This document shows, one piece after another, positions 1-7,826 of a DNA stretch of 64,000 bases. Position 1 is the stretch's first letter; every line of letters begins with the position of its first letter. Source of the DNA: Limnohabitans sp. TEGF004 (GTDB lineage Bacteria; Pseudomonadota; Gammaproteobacteria; Burkholderiales; Burkholderiaceae_C); assembly GCF_027924965.1 (NCBI RefSeq), contig NZ_AP027056.1, forward strand, positions 558,001 to 622,000, read 5' to 3'. Under the pieces are notes generated by a model. The model had not been told where the DNA came from, made no database searches, and worked only from the letters and a program-made list of their open reading frames with translations. The position numbers and the translations under genes are program-made.

Positions 1-1
1 C

Positions 2-406
2 TACCAGAACCCGCTGATTTTGAAAGAGGCTTTGTTGGTGGGCTTTTTCTTGGCGGGCTTGGTGGTGTTGGGCGGCATGCAGCAGTGGTGGTTGCAACCC
101 ATTGTGTCGACCATGGACCCGCAGGTGTTGTTCTACGGAACCACGGTGCTGACCGCCTTCACCGACAACGCTGCCCTGACATATTTGGGCTCGTTGATTT
201 TGGATATCTCGGACGAAGCCAAATACAGCTTGGTGGCTGGTGCGGTGGCAGGCGGCGGCTTGACCGTGATTGCCAACGCACCCAACCCCGCAGGCGTGGC
301 GCTGCTGCGTGCGGGGTTTGCCGATGCGTCGGTGGGGGCGGGTGGTTTGCTGGTGGGGGCGTTGTTCCCTACACTGGTGGCCATGGCAGCCTTACTTTAT
401 TTATGA
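2..406 (+). CDS. Putative Na+/H+ antiporter, C-terminal part
   Basis: Only the last 134 codons are present; the gene enters from the left edge. The visible part is almost entirely hydrophobic, with about four membrane segments separated by short loops. The motifs TDNAALTYLGS and GGLTVIANAPNPAG resemble the paired helix-break motifs of ArsB/NhaD ion-transporter superfamily proteins annotated as putative Na+/H+ antiporters, so a cytoplasmic-membrane cation/proton exchanger is likely. The family call is from memory of these motifs, and the exchanged ion cannot be read from this fragment. The stop overlaps the start of the next gene (ATGA at 403-406), which suggests cotranscription and translational coupling. 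Confidence 0.65.
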   Translation, partial: YQNPLILKEALLVGFFLAGLVVLGGMQQWWLQPIVSTMDPQVLFYGTTVLTAFTDNAALTYLGSLILDISDEAKYSLVAGAVAGGGLTVIANAPNPAGVALLRAGFADASVGAGGLLVGALFPTLVAMAALLYL

Positions 407-2163
407 AACCCACCCCCCAATCGCTGTCTGGACTGATTCCATTCATTCGCCCTTACCGTGTTCAGGTGGCCCTTGCGGGTGTGTTTTTGTTGCTGGCGGC
501 TGGCACGACCTTGGCCTTTCCGTGGGCGCTGCGCACGCTGATTGACCAAGGCTTGGCCGAGCAGGCCACGCCCGAGGTGTTGGCCACTCAGTTTGTTGAG
601 CTGTTCATGGTGGCAGCGGCCTTGGCGGTGTTTTCGTCGGCACGGTTTTACATGGTGAGCTGGCTGGGCGAGAAGATCACGGTGGACTTGAAAAACAAGG
701 TCTACGCCCATGTGCTGCAGCAAAGCCCCACGTTTTTTGAAACCACGCAGTCGGGCGAGGTGCTGTCGCGTTTGACGAGCGACGCCACCTTGATTCAAAC
801 CGTGGTGGGTTCGTCGTTGTCGATGGGGCTGCGCAATGCGGTGATGGGTGTGGGCGCAATGGCCATGCTGATTTGGACCAACCCTTGGCTGATGTTGCAA
901 GTGATTGGGGTGCTGGCGCTGGTGGTGTTTCCGAGTGTGTATTTGGGGCGCCGCGTACGCCGCCTGTCGCGGGCCAGCCAAGACCGTGTGGCCGATTCGA
1001 GCGCGATGGCGTCTGAGGTGCTGAATGCCATTTCGGTGGTGCAAAGCTACACGGCCGAGCGGCGCGAGGCTTTGCGCTTCAGCGGCTCTACCGCGCAAGC
1101 CTTGGCCACCTCGCTGCGCCGTGTGCGGGCGCGTTCGGCTTTGGTGGGTTTCATCATCATGGCGTCGAGTGCGGCCTTGTTGTGGGGTTTGTACATGGGC
1201 GCGCTGTCGGTGCGTGCGGGCACGACCACCGCTGGTGAGCTGGGCCAAACCGTGGTGTATGTGGTGTTGCTGGCCAGTGCCTTTGCCGTGCTGGGCGAGG
1301 TGTATGGCGACGTGCTGCGTGCCGCAGGCGCGACCGAGCGGCTGATGGAGCTGCTGCACACCCAGTCGGATGTGCGTTCGCCCGAGCAGCCACAGCGTGC
1401 GCCTTGGCCCACACACGGTTCGAGCTTGGTGTTGCGTGAGGTGAGTTTCAACTACCCGTCGCGGCCCGCGCAGCGCGCCCTCAATGGCTTGACGGGCGAG
1501 GTCCATGCAGGGCAAACCGTGGCCATTGTTGGCCCCAGTGGTGCGGGCAAGACCACGCTGTTTTCTTTGTTGATGCGGTTTTATGCGCCGCAGCAAGGCG
1601 AGGTGCTGTTAGACGGCGTGGCGATTGAGCAAATGGATTTGCACGACTTGCGTCAGCGCATTGGCGTGGTGCCGCAAGAGCCGGTGGTGTTTTCGGGCAC
1701 GGTGATGGAGAACATCCGCTACGGCCAACCCGATGCCACCGACCAAGCCGTGCACGCTGCGGCAGAAGCGGCGTTTGCCACGGAATTTATCAACGAACTG
1801 CCCGAAGGCTTTGACACGTATTTGGGTGACCGAGGCGTGCGCTTGTCTGGGGGGCAGCGTCAGCGCATTGCGATTGCAAGGGCTATTTTGAAAAACCCGC
1901 CCATGCTGCTGTTGGACGAAGCCACCAGCGCTTTGGACGCCAACAGCGAGCGCATGGTGCAAGCCGCTTTAGAGAAAGCCATGCAAGGCCGAACGACTTT
2001 GGTGATTGCACACCGCTTGGCCACGGTGCAACGTGCCGACTGTATTTGGGTGCTAGAGCATGGCCGTTTGGTAGAGCAGGGCACACACGCCGAGCTGATG
2101 GCGCGTGCGGGCCTGTATGCCAGTTTGGCCGCCTTGCAGTTCTCCGACTCAGTGGTTTTGTGA
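403..2163 (+). CDS. ABC exporter, fused permease-ATPase (MsbA/LmrA type)
   Basis: The 586-residue protein has an N-terminal six-helix ABC transporter membrane domain (about residues 15-300) and a C-terminal nucleotide-binding domain. The Walker A motif GPSGAGKTT lies near residue 377, the signature LSGGQRQR near 481, and the Walker B/D-loop LLLDEATSALD near 503. The half-transporter length and fused layout are typical of homodimeric exporters of lipids or drugs in the inner membrane; the substrate cannot be inferred. The start is the ATG at 403, which overlaps the stop of the antiporter gene; an open frame continues upstream but would encode low-quality sequence. The 3' end overlaps the convergent ABC permease gene by 15 bp, with no terminator visible between them. 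Confidence 0.9.
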   Translation: MKPTPQSLSGLIPFIRPYRVQVALAGVFLLLAAGTTLAFPWALRTLIDQGLAEQATPEVLATQFVELFMVAAALAVFSSARFYMVSWLGEKITVDLKNKVYAHVLQQSPTFFETTQSGEVLSRLTSDATLIQTVVGSSLSMGLRNAVMGVGAMAMLIWTNPWLMLQVIGVLALVVFPSVYLGRRVRRLSRASQDRVADSSAMASEVLNAISVVQSYTAERREALRFSGSTAQALATSLRRVRARSALVGFIIMASSAALLWGLYMGALSVRAGTTTAGELGQTVVYVVLLASAFAVLGEVYGDVLRAAGATERLMELLHTQSDVRSPEQPQRAPWPTHGSSLVLREVSFNYPSRPAQRALNGLTGEVHAGQTVAIVGPSGAGKTTLFSLLMRFYAPQQGEVLLDGVAIEQMDLHDLRQRIGVVPQEPVVFSGTVMENIRYGQPDATDQAVHAAAEAAFATEFINELPEGFDTYLGDRGVRLSGGQRQRIAIARAILKNPPMLLLDEATSALDANSERMVQAALEKAMQGRTTLVIAHRLATVQRADCIWVLEHGRLVEQGTHAELMARAGLYASLAALQFSDSVVL

Positions 2164-2916
2164 ACCGCGGTGCGCCCAACCGGTGGTGTGCTTTTCGATC
2201 ATGCTGAACAGCTCGTACATGATCATGGCCATGGCGCCGACCACCACCAAGCCCGCAAACGCCAAGCCCATTTGCATGGCCGAGCCAGCGGAAATGAGCA
2301 AGTAGCCAATGCCTTCGTTGGCGGCGGTCATCTCTGACACGGTGGTGCCCACAAAAGCCAAGGTGATGGCAACTTTGAGCGAACCGTAAAAGTAAGGCAT
2401 GGAGCGGGGCAAGCCCACTTTGATCAACACGTCCCAGCGCTTGGCACCCAACACGCGCAGCACATCTTCTAGCTCAGGCTCCAAGGTGGCCAAGCCGGTG
2501 GCGATGTTCACCATGATGGGGAAGAAGCTGATCAAGAAAGCCGTGAGGATGGCAGGGCCCACGCCAATGCCAAACCACACCACCAAGATCGGCACAAACG
2601 CCGCTTTGGGCAAGGCGTTGAAGCCGGTCATGAGCGGGTACACAGCGGCATAAGCCAAACGTGAGCTGCCAATGACAAAACCCAACAGCACGCCCACGAC
2701 GATGGCAATGCCAAAGCCCACCATGGTCACCCAGAAGGTGCGCCAGGCGTGACCGGCAATGACGTCGCGGTATTCGACCATTTGCTGCCAAATGCGCAGC
2801 GGTGATGGGAAGACAAATTCAGACACGTTGAAGAGCGAGCACATGCCTTGCCAAATGACCAAGGTGGCAATCAGCAAGCCCCAAGGCGCCCAAGTTTCGA
2901 GTTGTTTTTGATTCAT
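2149..2916 (-). CDS. ABC transporter permease (NitT/TauT family)
   Basis: This 255-residue integral membrane protein has about six hydrophobic segments and the cytoplasmic coupling motif region around VLGAKRWDVLIKVGLPRSMP, typical of BPD_transp_1 permeases that pair with SsuB/TauB-like ATPases. It is the third gene of a minus-strand unit of substrate-binding protein, ATPase and permease, six bases after the ATPase stop. It should form the homodimeric membrane channel of this importer. The substrate is not evident from the sequence; the operon's NtrC and GntR sites point to a nitrogenous compound. The 3' end overlaps the opposing ABC exporter gene by 15 bp. Confidence 0.88.
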   Translation of the reverse strand: MNQKQLETWAPWGLLIATLVIWQGMCSLFNVSEFVFPSPLRIWQQMVEYRDVIAGHAWRTFWVTMVGFGIAIVVGVLLGFVIGSSRLAYAAVYPLMTGFNALPKAAFVPILVVWFGIGVGPAILTAFLISFFPIMVNIATGLATLEPELEDVLRVLGAKRWDVLIKVGLPRSMPYFYGSLKVAITLAFVGTTVSEMTAANEGIGYLLISAGSAMQMGLAFAGLVVVGAMAMIMYELFSMIEKHTTGWAHRGSQNH

Positions 2917-2922
2917 GGTGTG

Positions 2923-3750
2923 TTACTGCCCGAGGTTGGTGCCGTCTTTGCGCATGGCGCCAATGTGGCCGCGCAGCTCGTGGACGATGTTGGTGAACTC
3001 GGGGGTGTAAGTCACTTCCAAGTCGCGGGGGCGTGGCAGGTCGATGTCGCGCTTGACCACAAAGCGGCCCGGGCTCTTGCTCATCACATACACGGTGTCG
3101 GCCAAGAAAACGGACTCGCGCAAATCGTGGGTGACCAGGATGACGTTGAACTTTTGCATGGCGTGCAGGTCGCGCAGCGTGCACCACAGCTCTTCGCGGG
3201 TGAAGGCGTCGAGCGCGCCAAATGGCTCATCCAACAACAACATTTTGGGTTCATGAATCAGCGCGCGGCAAATGCTGGCGCGTTGTTGCATACCGCCTGA
3301 CAGCTCCCACGGGAACTTGCGCTCGTAGCCACCCAAACCGACGGTTTGAAGCAGTTGAATCGCGCGGGCTTCGTATTCGGCCTTTTTCTCTTTGAAGTTG
3401 GAACGGTAAGGCTCCACGATTTCCAAAGGCAGCAAGACGTTGTCCAGCGTGGTGCGCCAAGGCAGCAGCGAGGGCGATTGAAACGCCATGCCGCTGATTT
3501 TGAGCGGGCCGTTGACGGGCTGACCATCCACATAAATTTCACCACGGCTGGGTTTTTTCAAACCCGTGGTGAGCTTCATGAAGGTGGATTTGCCACAACC
3601 CGAAGGTCCAACAATCGCGATGAACTCGCCTTGTTTGACTTGCAGGTTGATGTCTTCTACGGCGAAGTGGTTTTGCGCCAACAACTCATCGTTGTAGGCG
3701 AGCCAGACGTTTTGAAAGTCGACGAAGTGTTCAGGAGAAGCGGTCATCAA
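2923..3750 (-). CDS. ABC transporter ATP-binding protein (NitT/TauT family)
   Basis: The 275-residue ATPase carries Walker A GPSGCGKST (residues 48-56), a Q-loop in GMAFQSPSLLPW, the signature ELSGGMQQR near residue 155, Walker B LLLDEPFGALD near 177 and an H-switch in LVTHDL. These match SsuB/TauB/NrtD-like ATPases of importers. It lies 10 bp after the substrate-binding gene and 6 bp before the permease gene, so the three genes form one importer operon. It energises uptake at the cytoplasmic face. The start is the ATG at 3750; a second in-frame ATG follows immediately. Confidence 0.9.
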   Translation of the reverse strand: MMTASPEHFVDFQNVWLAYNDELLAQNHFAVEDINLQVKQGEFIAIVGPSGCGKSTFMKLTTGLKKPSRGEIYVDGQPVNGPLKISGMAFQSPSLLPWRTTLDNVLLPLEIVEPYRSNFKEKKAEYEARAIQLLQTVGLGGYERKFPWELSGGMQQRASICRALIHEPKMLLLDEPFGALDAFTREELWCTLRDLHAMQKFNVILVTHDLRESVFLADTVYVMSKSPGRFVVKRDIDLPRPRDLEVTYTPEFTNIVHELRGHIGAMRKDGTNLGQ

Positions 3751-3760
3751 AAGGTGCCTA

Positions 3761-4795
3761 TTACTTCTTACCTTTTGGCAACACGTCGAGTTCTTTGGCT
3801 GTGGGCAAGAAAGAACCGTTCCAAATGTCGTCTGCTTTCACGCGTGTTTTGGTGTTGAACGCATCAGACACTTGAGACGCCATCAAAGACAAGCGTGGAC
3901 CTTTGATTTGGCCAAAGCCTTCCGCACGCGCGTCTGGGCTGTTGATGACCGTGTCGATGGCCAACTTCAAGCGGCGTGTTTCGAGTTCGCTGTTGATGAT
4001 GCCGTCGCGGGCCTTGACCGTTTCAATGGCCTTGGCTGGATCCGCGATCACGTCCTTCGCACCTTTGGCAAACGCGGCCAAAAAGGCTTTGATGGCGGCT
4101 GGGTTTTCTTTGATGAGCTTGGGCGTGGCAATGATGGCGTTGCCATACAGCTTCACGCCGAAGTCTGGGTATTGCATGACTACCACGTCGTCAGCCTTGA
4201 CGCCGCGAGCTTCGATGTTGAGCAAGGAGGTGAAGGTGAAACCAGTGATGGCGTCCACATCGCCGCGTACCAACATGGTTTCGCGCAATGGGGGATCCAT
4301 GGTGACCCAGTTCACAGTGCCTACGCTGTTGGCTTTTGCAAAGATGGGGAAGGCGCGACGGCCTGCGTCAAACACGGGCGCGCCGAGTTTTTTACCAGCC
4401 AAGTCGGCTGGGGTTTTGATGCCAGATTTTTTCAAGGCCATCACCGATGCGGGCGTGTTGTTGTAGACCATCATCACGGCCACAGGCTTGTTGGGCGCGT
4501 CAGGGTTGTTGGCGTGGAACTCCATCAAGGCCGCCAAATCGGCAAAGCCCATGTCGTAAGCGCCTGAGGCCACGCGGTTGACCGCGCCGCCAGAACCGTT
4601 GCCGGCGTCTACCGTCACATCGAGCTTGGCGTCTTTGAAATAGCCTTTGGCCACAGGTACCAAGAAGAAAGCAGAGGGGCCTTCAAAGCGCCAGTCGAGT
4701 TGGAACTTGAGGGGCGTTGTCTGTGCCGAAGCACCTGCAAAACTGGCAGCCAGTGCCAAGCCGAGGGTGGTTTTGATGAAGGTGCGTTTGATCAT
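3761..4795 (-). CDS. ABC transporter substrate-binding protein (NMT1/THI5-like)
   Basis: This 344-residue periplasmic protein has a Sec signal peptide ending near residue 24 (ASFAGASAQ) and an NMT1/THI5-like fold. Family traits include FQLDWRFEGPSAFFLVPVAKGYF, the GAPVFDAGRRAFP loop and the long C-terminal helices. Members of this family bind pyrimidine precursors, taurine, nitrate and other small nitrogen or sulfur compounds, so sequence alone does not fix the ligand. It is the first gene of the importer operon. Its upstream region carries a sigma-54 promoter, two NtrC-type sites and two TGTATACA operators shared with the purine genes. From this I infer a nitrogen-source ligand, possibly purine related. 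A Shine-Dalgarno AGAGG lies 6 bases before the ATG. Confidence 0.85.
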   Translation of the reverse strand: MIKRTFIKTTLGLALAASFAGASAQTTPLKFQLDWRFEGPSAFFLVPVAKGYFKDAKLDVTVDAGNGSGGAVNRVASGAYDMGFADLAALMEFHANNPDAPNKPVAVMMVYNNTPASVMALKKSGIKTPADLAGKKLGAPVFDAGRRAFPIFAKANSVGTVNWVTMDPPLRETMLVRGDVDAITGFTFTSLLNIEARGVKADDVVVMQYPDFGVKLYGNAIIATPKLIKENPAAIKAFLAAFAKGAKDVIADPAKAIETVKARDGIINSELETRRLKLAIDTVINSPDARAEGFGQIKGPRLSLMASQVSDAFNTKTRVKADDIWNGSFLPTAKELDVLPKGKK

Positions 4796-4830
4796 GTGGG
4801 CCTCTGAAAAATAAAATGAGTAAAGGGTGA

Positions 4831-4838
4831 TGTATACA
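4831..4838. promoter_or_regulatory. GntR-type operator TGTATACA, site 1
   Basis: This perfect 8 bp palindrome lies 36 bp upstream of the ABC substrate-binding gene. It coincides with the predicted transcription start of the sigma-54 promoter at 4841-4858. The same core occurs at 4914, 7456, 12789, 13205 (one mismatch) and 18024. A repressor bound here would block initiation. Assignment to the GntR protein at 12066-12734 is inference from site distribution. Confidence 0.6.
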
Positions 4839-4840
4839 AG

Positions 4841-4858
4841 CTTGCAATATTGGTGCCT
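4841..4858 (-). promoter_or_regulatory. Sigma-54 (RpoN) promoter
   Basis: On the minus strand the sequence reads AGGCACCAATATTGCA. It has GG and GC dinucleotides with exactly 10 bases between them and matches the -24/-12 consensus TGGCAC-N5-TTGC in all core positions except the first T. The predicted start is near 4832, giving a leader of about 37 bases to the ATG at 4795. Two NtrC-like enhancer sites lie about 105-125 bp upstream, the normal distance for activation by looping. Confidence 0.75.
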
Positions 4859-4911
4859 AGCGTGAGGTACCTGTTTGCGGGCTGCTGAGGATAAATTGTG
4901 CGCGACTTTGG

Positions 4912-4923
4912 TTTGTATACAAA
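4912..4923. promoter_or_regulatory. GntR-type operator, site 2 (12 bp palindrome)
   Basis: TTTGTATACAAA is a perfect 12 bp palindrome and the best copy of the operator motif in the window. It sits between the sigma-54 promoter and the two NtrC-type sites, so a bound repressor could interfere with looping as well as with initiation at site 1. Confidence 0.65.
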
Positions 4924-4930
4924 AAGGGTT

Positions 4931-4946
4931 TGCACCAGTCTGGTGT
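4931..4946. promoter_or_regulatory. NtrC-type enhancer site A
   Basis: TGCACCAGTCTGGTGT is an inverted repeat matching the NtrC consensus (TGCACC-N5-GGTGCA), with only the last two outer bases of the right arm weaker. It lies about 106 bp upstream of the predicted sigma-54 start and 18 bp from site B, suitable for cooperative binding of two NtrC dimers. Confidence 0.65.
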
Positions 4947-4948
4947 TT

Positions 4949-4965
4949 TGCACCAACGTGGTGCG
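4949..4965. promoter_or_regulatory. NtrC-type enhancer site B
   Basis: TGCACCAACGTGGTGCG is a near-perfect NtrC-type palindrome (TGCACCA-N3-TGGTGC). With site A it makes a tandem enhancer for the sigma-54 promoter of the ABC importer. The 18 bp centre-to-centre spacing puts both sites on nearly the same helix face. Confidence 0.7.
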
Positions 4966-4987
4966 TTACTCTTGGTTTCGATCACCC

Positions 4988-5018
4988 ACAAAAAAGCCAG
5001 CACGGTGGCTGGCTTTTG
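4988..5018 (-). terminator. Rho-independent terminator, TerC gene
   Basis: AGCCAGC (4995-5001) pairs with GCTGGCT (5008-5014) across a six-base loop. A run of five or six A on the plus strand gives the U-tract for minus-strand transcripts, just after the TerC stop at 5043. Four T on the other side could allow weak bidirectional use. Confidence 0.8.
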
Positions 5019-5042
5019 GGAAGAAGCTACAAGCGGAAAGGC

Positions 5043-5732
5043 TTATGCGGCTTCTGCTGTTTTGTGTTTACGCGACTGGTTGAATTTGCCCCATGCAAAA
5101 ACAGCGGCGGCACCTGCCGCTGCTGCGGTCAAATGGAACCAAGAGTTGGCCGCGCTGAATTCGCGCAACACGGCATCGCTGGCGATGGTCTCACCACCCA
5201 CCCAGCCGATCAAAGCGGCCCCCAAAGTGATGATGACGGGATAGCGCTCCATCAGTTTGATCATCAAGGTGCTGCCAAAGATGACCAAAGGAATGCTGAT
5301 GGCCAAGCCAATGATGAGCAAGACCTCATCACCTTTGGCGGCAGCAGCCACAGCAATCACGTTGTCCAAGCTCATGACCACGTCAGCAATCAAGATGGTA
5401 CGGATGGCAGAAAAAAGGTTACCTTGTTCGCCGCCTTCACCATCGTCTTCGTCTTCGCCAGCCAGCAATTGCGCGCCAATCCAGAGCAGCAAGATGCCAC
5501 CCACGATTTGCAGGTATTCCAACGTCATCAATTTCGCGGCCACCACGGTCAAACCGATACGCAACACCACGGCAGCACCAGAGCCAAACATGATGGCTTT
5601 TTTCTGTTGCTCAGGGGGCAAGCTGCGTGCAGCCAATGCGATCACGACGGCGTTGTCGCCTGACAAGATGATGTTGATCCAAATAATCAGCAGCAGGCCT
5701 AGCCAGAAATCGGTGCTTTGAAGTAGTTCCAT
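5043..5732 (-). CDS. TerC family integral membrane protein (YjbE type)
   Basis: The 229-residue protein has about seven membrane segments with acidic residues inside them (IILSGDNAVVIALAARSLP near residue 22, and ADVVMSLDNVIAVAAAAKG near 117). This duplicated S-x-D-N-x motif is diagnostic of the TerC family, members of which export manganese or protect against metal stress. A cytoplasmic-loop acidic stretch (GEDEDDGEGGEQ) lies between the two motifs. The gene stands alone between two terminators on the minus strand. No yybP-ykoY riboswitch is visible upstream, so regulation by Mn through RNA is not supported here. Confidence 0.85.
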   Translation of the reverse strand: MELLQSTDFWLGLLLIIWINIILSGDNAVVIALAARSLPPEQQKKAIMFGSGAAVVLRIGLTVVAAKLMTLEYLQIVGGILLLWIGAQLLAGEDEDDGEGGEQGNLFSAIRTILIADVVMSLDNVIAVAAAAKGDEVLLIIGLAISIPLVIFGSTLMIKLMERYPVIITLGAALIGWVGGETIASDAVLREFSAANSWFHLTAAAAGAAAVFAWGKFNQSRKHKTAEAA

Positions 5733-5885
5733 GTTTTGTTTGCTCCAGACAAAGGAAATGTTGTTGTTTGAGTGCCTTGAGACAAAGCAACTTTTTGATC
5801 GACGAGTGTAACGGCGCGCTATTGCTGAGCCTGTTGGTATTACTGCTTATGCGACACACCGCAGGCCGTGCAAGGTTTGTTGCCC

Positions 5886-5914
5886 AAAAAAAAGCCCGCT
5901 TGTTCGGCGGGCTA
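5886..5914 (-). terminator. Rho-independent terminator, purine permease gene
   Basis: AGCCCGC (5893-5899) pairs with GCGGGCT (5907-5913) around a seven-base loop. Eight A on the plus strand (5886-5893) form the U-tract on the minus strand, about 20 bp beyond the permease stop codon at 5935. Confidence 0.85.
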
Positions 5915-5934
5915 TGCACAAGGCGTTTGCCTTT

Positions 5935-7422
5935 TTAGTGGCTGTCGGCTTGACGTGCCGCTGCTACCGCAGCCGAGTCGTCTTTGGACGCGCCGTTGAA
6001 GAACAGGTTCAACACCACGGCAGAGATGGAGGCCAACAAGATGCCTGACTCAATCAGTGGGTGCAGGTTGTGCGGCATCCATTGCTTGAAGTTGGGGGCG
6101 ATCAGCGGAATCATGCCGATGCCGATGGAGATGGCCACGACCAAGCTGTTGAAGCGGTTGTTCTTGAAGTCCACGCCGCCCAAGATGCGAATGCCGGTGG
6201 CTGCCACCATGCCAAACATCACCAAGCCAGCACCACCCAAGACCACGGTGGGGAGCGATTCAACCAAAGCGGCCATCTTAGGAATGACACCCAAGATGAT
6301 GAGGATGATGCCGCCAGCCACGCACACAAAGCGGCTCTTCACACCCGTAACGGCGACGAGGCCCACGTTTTGCGAAAAGCTGGTGTAGGGGAAGGTGTTG
6401 AAGATGCCGCCAATCAGCGTGCCCAAACCATCGGTTCGTAAACCACGGGTAAGCGCGGCGCGGTCCACATGACGGTCGGTCATCTCGCCCAAGGCTAAGA
6501 ACATGCCGGTGGATTCGATCATCACCACGATCATCACCAAGGTCATGGTGAGGATGAGCACGGGGTCAAACACAGGCATACCAAACTGGAACGGTGTGAC
6601 GATGCCAAACCATTCGGCTTTGCCCACTTTGTCAAAGTTCATTAGCCCGAAGCTGGTGGCCACGACGCCACCAATGATGATGCCCAAGAGCACTGAGATG
6701 TTTGCGATGAAGCCTTTGGCGAACTTAGAAATCATCAAGATGGACACCAAGACCAAAGATGCAATGCCCACGCCTGTGAGGTCGGCGTATTTGGGGTTAG
6801 GCACTTTAGCCATCAAAGCCAAATCTTTGGGCACGGCAGCCAGCGTGGAGCCCGGTGCCGAAGCAGCCGCTGCAGCGTCAGCCAGCCACTTAGCGTGCTC
6901 TGGGTTGACGATGGATGGGGCTGTGGGGCCGAAGGGGTTGCCAAAAATCCAGTTGATGCCGATGCGCATCAAGCTGATACCGATGACGGCAATGATGGTG
7001 CCCGTCACGACTGGTGGGAAGAACCGCAACATGCGGCTGACCAGCGGTGCGATGAGGATAGAAATGGCACCGGCACCCATGATGGCGCCGAAGATGAGTT
7101 GAGCGCCTGCGTCGCCGGGGTTGGCGTTGGCCATGGCCACCATCGGTGCCACAGCAGCAAAGGTCACGCCCATCATGACGGGCAAGCGAATGCCAAACCA
7201 TTGGGTGGCGCCCCACGATTGAATGAGGGTGACCAAACCGCAGACAAACAAGTCGGCTGAAATCAGCATGGCCACTTGTTCAGGGCTGAGCTTCAAAGCA
7301 CGGCCAACGATGAGTGGCACAGCCACAGCGCCTGCGTACATGACGAGCACGTGTTGCAAGCCGAGAGCGGCGAGCTTGCCGGTGGGCAAGTGTTCGTCGA
7401 CGGGATGGGTGGATTGGGACAT
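5935..7422 (-). CDS. Nucleobase:cation symporter 2, xanthine/urate-type permease
   Basis: This 495-residue polytopic membrane protein of the NCS2 (UraA/XanQ) family has about 12-14 helices. Motifs include GLQHVLVMYAGAVAVPLIVG near the N-terminus, VMIESTGMFLALGEM in the substrate helix and GLRTDGLGTLIGGIFNTFPYTSFSQNVG. The ESTG motif is typical of xanthine/urate rather than uracil carriers. I chose the second ATG of an ATG-ATG pair (7422) because AAGGAG lies five bases upstream; the open frame extends further into the operator and is unlikely to be translated. A TGTATACA operator lies 33 bp upstream. It supplies substrate for the xanthine dehydrogenase/urate oxidase genes to the right. Confidence 0.9.
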   Translation of the reverse strand: MSQSTHPVDEHLPTGKLAALGLQHVLVMYAGAVAVPLIVGRALKLSPEQVAMLISADLFVCGLVTLIQSWGATQWFGIRLPVMMGVTFAAVAPMVAMANANPGDAGAQLIFGAIMGAGAISILIAPLVSRMLRFFPPVVTGTIIAVIGISLMRIGINWIFGNPFGPTAPSIVNPEHAKWLADAAAAASAPGSTLAAVPKDLALMAKVPNPKYADLTGVGIASLVLVSILMISKFAKGFIANISVLLGIIIGGVVATSFGLMNFDKVGKAEWFGIVTPFQFGMPVFDPVLILTMTLVMIVVMIESTGMFLALGEMTDRHVDRAALTRGLRTDGLGTLIGGIFNTFPYTSFSQNVGLVAVTGVKSRFVCVAGGIILIILGVIPKMAALVESLPTVVLGGAGLVMFGMVAATGIRILGGVDFKNNRFNSLVVAISIGIGMIPLIAPNFKQWMPHNLHPLIESGILLASISAVVLNLFFNGASKDDSAAVAAARQADSH

Positions 7423-7455
7423 CATTTCTCCTTGTGGATTTTTCGCATACAAAAC

Positions 7456-7463
7456 TGTATACA
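7456..7463. promoter_or_regulatory. GntR-type operator TGTATACA, site 3
   Basis: The 8 bp palindrome lies in the leader or promoter of the purine permease gene, 33 bp before its ATG. A related half-like sequence GCATACAAAA (7445-7454) sits directly beside it, which could extend the site on one side. No sigma-54 or NtrC motif is seen here. Confidence 0.6.
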
Positions 7464-7522
7464 AAATATTGTTGGAGCGACTTACGGAGAAACCCTATTT
7501 TTGTGTGGTTTTGCTGGGCTCG

Positions 7523-7598
7523 CTGTGCGCAGAGGACTTGGGCCGGTTCCTCATGCTGGGTACAGAAATCGTCACCGGCCCAAGCCCTCTACGCACAG
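7523..7598 (+). repeat. Structured hairpin element, copy 1
   Basis: A 25 bp stem (7523-7547 with 7574-7598, two mismatches) encloses a 26-base core. The core has a 5' strand TCCTCATG, a small hairpin CTG-GGTA-CAG and a 3' strand AAATCGTC. Copy 2 at 7749-7826 has the same core on the other strand but different stem bases. Conserved core with covarying stems suggests selection on a folded RNA or single-stranded DNA. I do not recognise the family. Confidence 0.75.
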
Positions 7599-7748
7599 AC
7601 TGCGGCTGGCAAATGTTTGGTTAGAACTGTTCCTTGCAGAGGTTTGTTCTTTGGCTTGCATATGTGCACCGATTCATCGCACGCTGCCAGTTCGCAAATT
7701 TGTACCGCCAACGTGAAGCGTGGGCCTAGGGTGTTTCAATTCAAAACA

Positions 7749-7826
7749 GTTGTGCGGCTTGGGTGCGGCGGCCGACGATTTCTGGTACCCCAGCATGAGG
7801 AGGCCGCCGCACCCAAGCTGCGCAAC
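7749..7826 (-). repeat. Structured hairpin element, copy 2
   Basis: A 25 bp stem (7749-7773 with 7802-7826) contains only two G-T wobble pairs and no true mismatch. It encloses a 28-base core which on the minus strand reads TCCTCATG, then CTGG-GGTA-CCAG, then AAATCGTC. Compared with copy 1 the inner hairpin has gained a compensated base pair. It lies 31 bp past the M20 hydrolase stop, so it would form in the 3' end of that mRNA, but no U-tract follows it. Confidence 0.78.

Noticed and set aside
397..1596. Long open frame on the strand opposite the ABC exporter (399 codons)
   Set aside because: Arginine, histidine and glutamine rich, with no domain; it is an antisense shadow caused by codon bias of the real gene.
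5733..5885. Possible yybP-ykoY manganese riboswitch upstream of the TerC gene
   Set aside because: I read the minus-strand leader and did not find the conserved riboswitch core, so a riboswitch is not supported.
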